DNA of 10,097 nucleotides from an uncultured Blautia sp. (lineage in GTDB: Bacteria > Bacillota > Clostridia > Lachnospirales > Lachnospiraceae), in assembly GCA_900551465.1 (NCBI GenBank), contig URWL01000042.1, positions 1 to 10,097 of the forward strand. The letters run 5' to 3'. A model generated the notes under the pieces. That model saw nothing but the letters and a program-made list of their open reading frames with translations, was not told the DNA's origin and made no database searches. Below are positions 6,233 to 10,097 of this stretch, piece after piece (position 1 is the stretch's first letter; each line of letters starts with the position of its first letter). The position numbers and the translations under genes are program-made.

Positions 6233-6865
6233 ATGAGTGTTTTAGATAAGCTGTTGGATGCTGTAAAACTGAACGATGACTATGATGAGGAAGAATTCCT
6301 GGATGATGACATCATGGATGAATCGGATGAAGATTTTCTGGATGACGATCAGGATGAGAAACCGGTAAAGAAATTCTTCCAGAAATTCGGAAAGAAGAAA
6401 GAGTCAGCAGATTATGACGACTATGATGATATGGAGGAAGAACTGGCTGAGGAAGTGAAGAAATTCACATCGAAGCCGGAGCCGGCAGTCAGAACTGCTG
6501 CGGTGAAACAGGACCGGCCGGTAAAAAGCTCTTCTAAGATCACTCCTATGAGAAGCAGCAGAAGAAGTACGAATTCCGTAAACATGGAGGTCTGTGTGAT
6601 CAAGCCTTCTTCTATGGAAGATACCCGTGAGATCGCGGATACTCTGGTAGATAATTCTACGGTGATCCTGAATCTTGAGGGAATCGATGTTGAGCTTGCA
6701 CAGAGGATCATTGATTTTACTTCAGGTGCATGCTATTCTCTGGGCGGAAGCCTTCAGAAGGTATCCAGCTACATTTTTGTTCTGGGACCGGCTAATGTGG
6801 ACATTACAGGTGACCTGCAGAATATCCTTGGAGGATCTGCTCCGTCTGTAAGAGCAGGATATTGA
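6233..6865 (+). CDS. sepF: SepF, membrane anchor for FtsZ rings
   Basis: Cell-division protein that binds the FtsZ C-terminus, polymerises into arcs and tethers the Z-ring to the membrane. The 210-residue product is longer than Bacillus SepF (~150) because of an extended acidic linker. Residues 1-13 (MSVLDKLLDAVKL) can form the membrane-targeting amphipathic helix. Residues 15-75 are Asp/Glu-rich and low-complexity, interrupted by a basic segment PVKKFFQKFGKKK at 44-56. The folded SepF core spans about 118-196 (VCVIKPSSMEDTREIADTL, VILNLEG, DFTSGACYSLGGSLQ, SYIFVLGP). The frame also has TTG at 6221, but the GGAG at 6223-6226 lies just inside it and serves the ATG at 6233 (6-base spacing). It follows yggS by 30 bases and precedes ylmH by 6. 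No ylmG follows, unlike the Bacillus order. Confidence 0.95.
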   Translation: MSVLDKLLDAVKLNDDYDEEEFLDDDIMDESDEDFLDDDQDEKPVKKFFQKFGKKKESADYDDYDDMEEELAEEVKKFTSKPEPAVRTAAVKQDRPVKSSSKITPMRSSRRSTNSVNMEVCVIKPSSMEDTREIADTLVDNSTVILNLEGIDVELAQRIIDFTSGACYSLGGSLQKVSSYIFVLGPANVDITGDLQNILGGSAPSVRAGY

Positions 6866-6871
6866 TATACT

Positions 6872-7624
6872 ATGGAAAAAGATGATTTTTTCATTAAGAG
6901 AATCCGGGAACTGGCAAATCTCTCTTATCAGAGAGATATTGTCACCTTTTCGGATTTTCTTAATTTAAACGAACAGAATCTGGTAAAAAGTCAGGCTGCA
7001 CACTTACCAGGAATAGTCATGGAAAGCTTCGGAGGCTATGACCAGGCAGAGCGTCAGATGATTGCATTTCATCCTGATGCTCTTGCTTTTTCATGGGAAT
7101 ACCCCATATGCTGTCTGAAGATCGAACCAAAGGCAGTTAAATTCTCTGAAGCACTCAGCCATCGAGATTACCTTGGAACAATCCTGGGACTGGGGGTAGA
7201 AAGATCGGTGATCGGAGATATCCTTGTACAGGAGCATGCGGCGTGGGTGTTCTGCCAGGAAAAGATTGCAGATTTTATTGAGGAAAACCTTTGTCGTGTG
7301 AAACATACAACGGTTCTTGTTTCCAGAGTATGGGATCCGGAGGAGTTTCCTGAACCCAGGTTTGCACCTGTTTCCGGAACATGTTCCTCTGTACGGCTGG
7401 ATGCGCTGATATCGATTGCTTTTCAGTCTTCCAGAAGCAGTATGGTCCAGTTTATAGAGGGCGGGCAGGTTTTTGTCAATGGAAAGCTGATTACCTCTAA
7501 CGGATATGAACCGAAAGAAGGAGACATTATCTCAGTTCGCGGAAAAGGGCGTTTTCTGTTTGAGAAGGTCTCAGGAAAGACGAAAAAAGGCAGAACTGGC
7601 GTGTGCCTTCTGAAATATGTCTGA
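6872..7624 (+). CDS. ylmH: YlmH, S4-domain RNA-binding protein (RqcP2 type)
   Basis: A 250-residue protein with a C-terminal S4 RNA-binding domain (about 173-232: SSVRLDALIS, SRSSMVQFIEGGQVFVNGKL, then EGDIISVRGKGRF). The N-terminal part carries the conserved FSEALSHRDYLGTILGLG block at 91-108 followed by GDILV, typical of YlmH. Bacillus YlmH binds stalled 50S-peptidyl-tRNA complexes and can substitute for RqcP in ribosome quality control; the same job is inferred here. It sits in the standard place after sepF. The Shine-Dalgarno is weak (AGGA at 6856-6859, 12 bases from the ATG), and with the sepF stop only 6 bases upstream, re-initiation by ribosomes finishing sepF is likely. In most relatives divIVA would come next; here aroB does. 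Confidence 0.93.
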   Translation: MEKDDFFIKRIRELANLSYQRDIVTFSDFLNLNEQNLVKSQAAHLPGIVMESFGGYDQAERQMIAFHPDALAFSWEYPICCLKIEPKAVKFSEALSHRDYLGTILGLGVERSVIGDILVQEHAAWVFCQEKIADFIEENLCRVKHTTVLVSRVWDPEEFPEPRFAPVSGTCSSVRLDALISIAFQSSRSSMVQFIEGGQVFVNGKLITSNGYEPKEGDIISVRGKGRFLFEKVSGKTKKGRTGVCLLKYV

Positions 7625-7651
7625 TTTCATAAAAGGGGAGGATGATTTATT

Positions 7652-8743
7652 ATGGAAAAAAATATTTTAAAGGTAAAAAGAGAAGGAGACTTTTCTTATC
7701 CTATTTACTTCGAAAACAGTTTTGACGGACTGGCAGATGCACTGAAAGCCGAAGGCCTGGACAGCAGGACTGTCTGCATCGTTACAGACAGCAATGTTTC
7801 TCCGCTGTATGCAGAGCAGGCAAAAGCTTTTCTGGAGAAAGCTTCTGAAAAAGTCCTGATCTTTGAATTTGAAGCGGGAGAAGCAAATAAAAACCTTGAT
7901 ACGGTTCAGTCGCTCTACCGTTTCCTTATCCAAAATAAAATAGACAGAAAAGGGGTTCTGGCTGCTCTTGGAGGCGGTGTGACCGGAGACCTTACGGGTT
8001 TTGCTGCGGCGACCTATTTAAGAGGGATTGATTTTATACAGATCCCCACAACTTTGCTTGCGCAGGTGGACAGCAGTGTAGGCGGTAAAACCGGCGTAGA
8101 TCTCCAGCAGTACAAAAATATGGTAGGTGCTTTTCATCAGCCAAGACTGGTATATATGAACATGGAGACCCTGAAAACCCTTCCGGAAAAAGAATTTGCC
8201 TGTGGCATGGGCGAGGTTCTGAAGACAGGACTGATCTGCGATGGGGCGTTTTTCCGTTCTGTATGCAGAGAGCATGAAAGAATCCGTGCTCTGGATAACG
8301 AGACACTTGCAGCAGTGATCCGCAGGTGCTGTGAGATCAAGGCGGGAGTCGTTGAGCGGGACCCGAAAGAGCAGGGAGAACGGGCGCTTCTGAATCTTGG
8401 ACATACCATCGGCCACGCAGTAGAAAAGCTGATGGATTTCCAGCTTCTGCATGGGCAGTGTGTTGCAATAGGAACAGCAGCTGCGGCACAGATCTCAAAA
8501 AAACGTGGTCTTCTTACAGAAGAGGAATATCAGGAGATTCTCAATGGCTGCCGTCTGTTTGATCTTCCGGCGGCAGTAAAGGGGCTGGATCCGCAGCAGG
8601 TGCTGGCAGCCACAAAAAATGACAAGAAGATGGAAAGTGGAAAGATTAAATTTATCCTTATGAAAGGCATCGGGCACAGCTTTATAGATAAAAGTGTATC
8701 GGATGAGGAGCTTCTTGACGGGATCCGGGCAGTTCTTTTATGA
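7652..8743 (+). CDS. aroB: 3-dehydroquinate synthase AroB
   Basis: Second enzyme of the shikimate pathway: converts DAHP to 3-dehydroquinate using NAD+ and a divalent metal. The 363 residues are family-typical. The NAD-binding GGGVTGDLTGFAAATYLRG lies at 107-125, PTTLLAQVDSSVGGKTGVD at 132-150, and the metal ligands are E188 in GMGEVLKTG, H251 in NLGHTIGHA and H267 in LLHGQC. All are present, so it should be active. AGGGGAGGA at 7634-7642 is a strong ribosome binding site before the ATG at 7652. No other shikimate gene is in the window, so aroB is apart from its pathway partners, at least locally. It stands where divIVA often stands and overlaps lspA by ATGA, which ties its expression to the lspA-rluD pair. 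Confidence 0.97.
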   Translation: MEKNILKVKREGDFSYPIYFENSFDGLADALKAEGLDSRTVCIVTDSNVSPLYAEQAKAFLEKASEKVLIFEFEAGEANKNLDTVQSLYRFLIQNKIDRKGVLAALGGGVTGDLTGFAAATYLRGIDFIQIPTTLLAQVDSSVGGKTGVDLQQYKNMVGAFHQPRLVYMNMETLKTLPEKEFACGMGEVLKTGLICDGAFFRSVCREHERIRALDNETLAAVIRRCCEIKAGVVERDPKEQGERALLNLGHTIGHAVEKLMDFQLLHGQCVAIGTAAAAQISKKRGLLTEEEYQEILNGCRLFDLPAAVKGLDPQQVLAATKNDKKMESGKIKFILMKGIGHSFIDKSVSDEELLDGIRAVLL

Positions 8744-9288
8744 GACCCGAACAGAAAGACAGAAATGCCAGTACCTTTCCAGAGCCTCTCTGTGGGGTTT
8801 TATGGGCATTGAGCATCCTTATTCTGACTGTTCTTGACCAATGGACAAAACATCTGGCTGAGGCGTCTTTAAAAGGGACAGAAAGTATTTCTCTGATTCC
8901 GGGCGTACTGGAGCTTACTTACCTGGAGAATCGTGGAATGGCTTTTGGAATGTTCCAGGGGAAACAGGTGATTTTTCTTCTGCTTTGCATGGTGTTTTTT
9001 GTTTTTCTTATATATGCGTACAGAAGGATTCCAAAAAACAGATATTATCTGCCGCTGATAATTACCGGAGCTGTTCTCTGGGCAGGGGCTTTAGGGAATT
9101 TTATTGACCGTCTGCACTACGGTTATGTAATTGATTTTATTTATGTTTCATTGATTGATTTTCCTGTATTTAATACGGCAGATATTTTTGTAGTATGCGG
9201 GGGAATCGCTTTTGTTGTCCTGGCAGGATTTTTTTATCAGGATGAAGACTTTGCTTTTATCAGCATGAAGAAAAGGAAGAACTCATGA
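8740..9288 (+). CDS. lspA: Lipoprotein signal peptidase LspA (SPase II)
   Basis: Integral-membrane aspartyl protease that removes signal peptides from diacylated prolipoproteins. The 182 residues contain four hydrophobic segments (about 17-33, 76-94, 103-118 and 146-165). Family motifs are intact: DQWTK at 33-37, ENRGMAFGMF at 63-72, GALGNFIDR at 116-124 with catalytic D123, and FPVFNTADIF at 141-150 with catalytic D148. The N-terminus is a little long (about 15 polar residues before the first helix), and the C-terminal tail is basic. The ATG at 8740 overlaps the aroB stop as ATGA and has no good Shine-Dalgarno, so translation probably depends on coupling to aroB. It overlaps the next gene in the same way. 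Confidence 0.96.
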   Translation: MRPEQKDRNASTFPEPLCGVLWALSILILTVLDQWTKHLAEASLKGTESISLIPGVLELTYLENRGMAFGMFQGKQVIFLLLCMVFFVFLIYAYRRIPKNRYYLPLIITGAVLWAGALGNFIDRLHYGYVIDFIYVSLIDFPVFNTADIFVVCGGIAFVVLAGFFYQDEDFAFISMKKRKNS

Positions 9289-10097
9289 ATTTACTTACAT
9301 TTACTATAGACCAGGAAGCAGTTCCGCTTCGTATTGACCGGTATCTTGCGGAACAGTGCCCTGAATTTTCCAGATCTTATCTTCAGAAGCTTCTGAAGGA
9401 GCAAAAGGTAACTGCTGACGACAAACCGGTAAAGGCAAACTACAAGATACAGCCTGGTGTACAGATCCAGGTGGAAGTACCGGATATGGAGGTACCGGAT
9501 ATACGGCCGGAAAATATCCCTCTGGATATTCTCTACGAGGATGATTATCTTCTGGTAGTTAATAAGCCAAAAGGAATGGTGGTCCATCCGGCAGCAGGAC
9601 ATACAGAGGGGACGCTGGTCAATGCAGTTATGGCCCACTGCGGGGATAATCTGTCTGGTATCAACGGTGTTCTGCGTCCGGGTATTGTTCATCGGATCGA
9701 TAAGGATACGACAGGGGCGCTTGTGATCTGCAAAGAGGATTCTGTACACAGGGATCTTGCGGAACAACTGAAGGAACACTCTATCAAACGAAGATACCGT
9801 GCAGTTGTCCAGGGGAATCTGAAAGAGGATGAAGGAACCATAGAGGGACCTATCGGACGTCATCCTACTGACCGCAAAAAAATGGCGATCAATCATAAAA
9901 ACGGAAAACCTGCGGTGACCCATTATAAGGTCCTGGAAAGATTTGGACAGTATACTTATATTGAATGCCGTCTGGAAACAGGCCGTACCCATCAGATCCG
10001 TGTACATATGACAAGCATCGGGCATCCTCTGCTGGGAGATACGGTATACGGATCCTCAAAAAATCCTTTTCATCTGCAGGGGCAGACACTCCATGCC
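9285..10097 (+). CDS. rluD: RluA/RluD-family pseudouridine synthase (3' end cut)
   Basis: Converts uridines of 23S rRNA to pseudouridine; RluD-type enzymes act on the helix 69 stem-loop. The gene starts with ATG at 9285, overlapping the lspA stop (ATGA), and stays open to the last base, giving 271 residues; roughly 30-50 are probably missing. An S4 RNA-binding domain occupies about residues 13-65 (LRIDRYLAEQ, SRSYLQKLLKEQKV). The catalytic domain begins near 80 (LDILYEDDYLLVVNKPKGMV) and carries the active-site HRIDKDTTG at 136-144 with D139; HRLDKDTSG is more common. ECRLETGRTHQIRVHM is the conserved C-terminal block. AAGGAAGA at 9274-9281 is a weak ribosome binding site inside lspA. lspA-rluD adjacency (lspA-ylyB in Bacillus) is classical. 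Whether the target is the exact RluD site cannot be told from sequence. Confidence 0.94.
   Translation, partial: MNLLTFTIDQEAVPLRIDRYLAEQCPEFSRSYLQKLLKEQKVTADDKPVKANYKIQPGVQIQVEVPDMEVPDIRPENIPLDILYEDDYLLVVNKPKGMVVHPAAGHTEGTLVNAVMAHCGDNLSGINGVLRPGIVHRIDKDTTGALVICKEDSVHRDLAEQLKEHSIKRRYRAVVQGNLKEDEGTIEGPIGRHPTDRKKMAINHKNGKPAVTHYKVLERFGQYTYIECRLETGRTHQIRVHMTSIGHPLLGDTVYGSSKNPFHLQGQTLHA

Noticed and set aside
9291..10025. Long open frame of 244 codons on the - strand
   Set aside because: It lies wholly opposite the rluD-type gene, which has clear domain motifs. The antisense product is Cys/Phe/Ile-rich with no recognisable family and no ribosome site.
1..10097. Mobile elements, CRISPR arrays, tRNA genes, riboswitches
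   Set aside because: No transposase or integrase motifs, no regularly spaced repeats, no tRNA-like cloverleaf noticed, and no gap longer than 193 bases in which a riboswitch could sit.

Overview
This window reads as ordinary core chromosome from a low-to-moderate GC Firmicute. The gene order and protein sequences suggest Clostridia, most likely Lachnospiraceae; that family-level placement is an inference from gene content, not from a marker search. Coding is dense, and twelve genes can be supported. The first (obgE) is cut by the left edge and the last (an rluD-type gene) by the right edge. I see no tRNA, rRNA, CRISPR array, insertion sequence, phage gene or broken gene.

Left block, + strand, 1-3110: obgE, a yhbY/yqeI-type RNA-binding gene, nadD, yqeK and rsfS. 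This is the well-known Firmicute run of ribosome-assembly and silencing factors (Obg, YhbY, RsfS) mixed with NAD synthesis (NadD) and an Ap4A-type HD hydrolase (YqeK). Gaps are short or negative, so it is one transcription unit whose promoter lies outside the window. A strong hairpin at 3164-3203 ends it and probably also ends the convergent lexA transcript.

Middle, - strand, 3209-3829: lexA, the SOS repressor, with intact cleavage site and Ser/Lys dyad. The 193-base gap to the next gene holds a good promoter on each strand and, between them, a SOS box that matches 13 of 14 positions of the Bacillus-type consensus.

Right block, + strand, 4023-10097: a membrane-anchored HlyD-like protein with no transporter partner in view, yggS (PLP homeostasis), sepF (Z-ring anchor), ylmH (S4 RNA-binding, ribosome quality control), aroB (shikimate pathway), lspA (lipoprotein signal peptidase) and an RluD-type pseudouridine synthase. 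The yggS-sepF-ylmH and lspA-rluD pieces are the classical ylm division neighbourhood. The usual ylmG and divIVA are not present between sepF and lspA, and aroB occupies that space. aroB-lspA-rluD are joined by ATGA overlaps, so their translation is probably coupled.

Nothing here is clearly a new system. The most interesting points are the SOS box shared between lexA and a division-gene operon, the orphan HlyD-like protein that leads that operon, its TTG start buried in a small hairpin, and a possible internal promoter inside yggS ahead of sepF.
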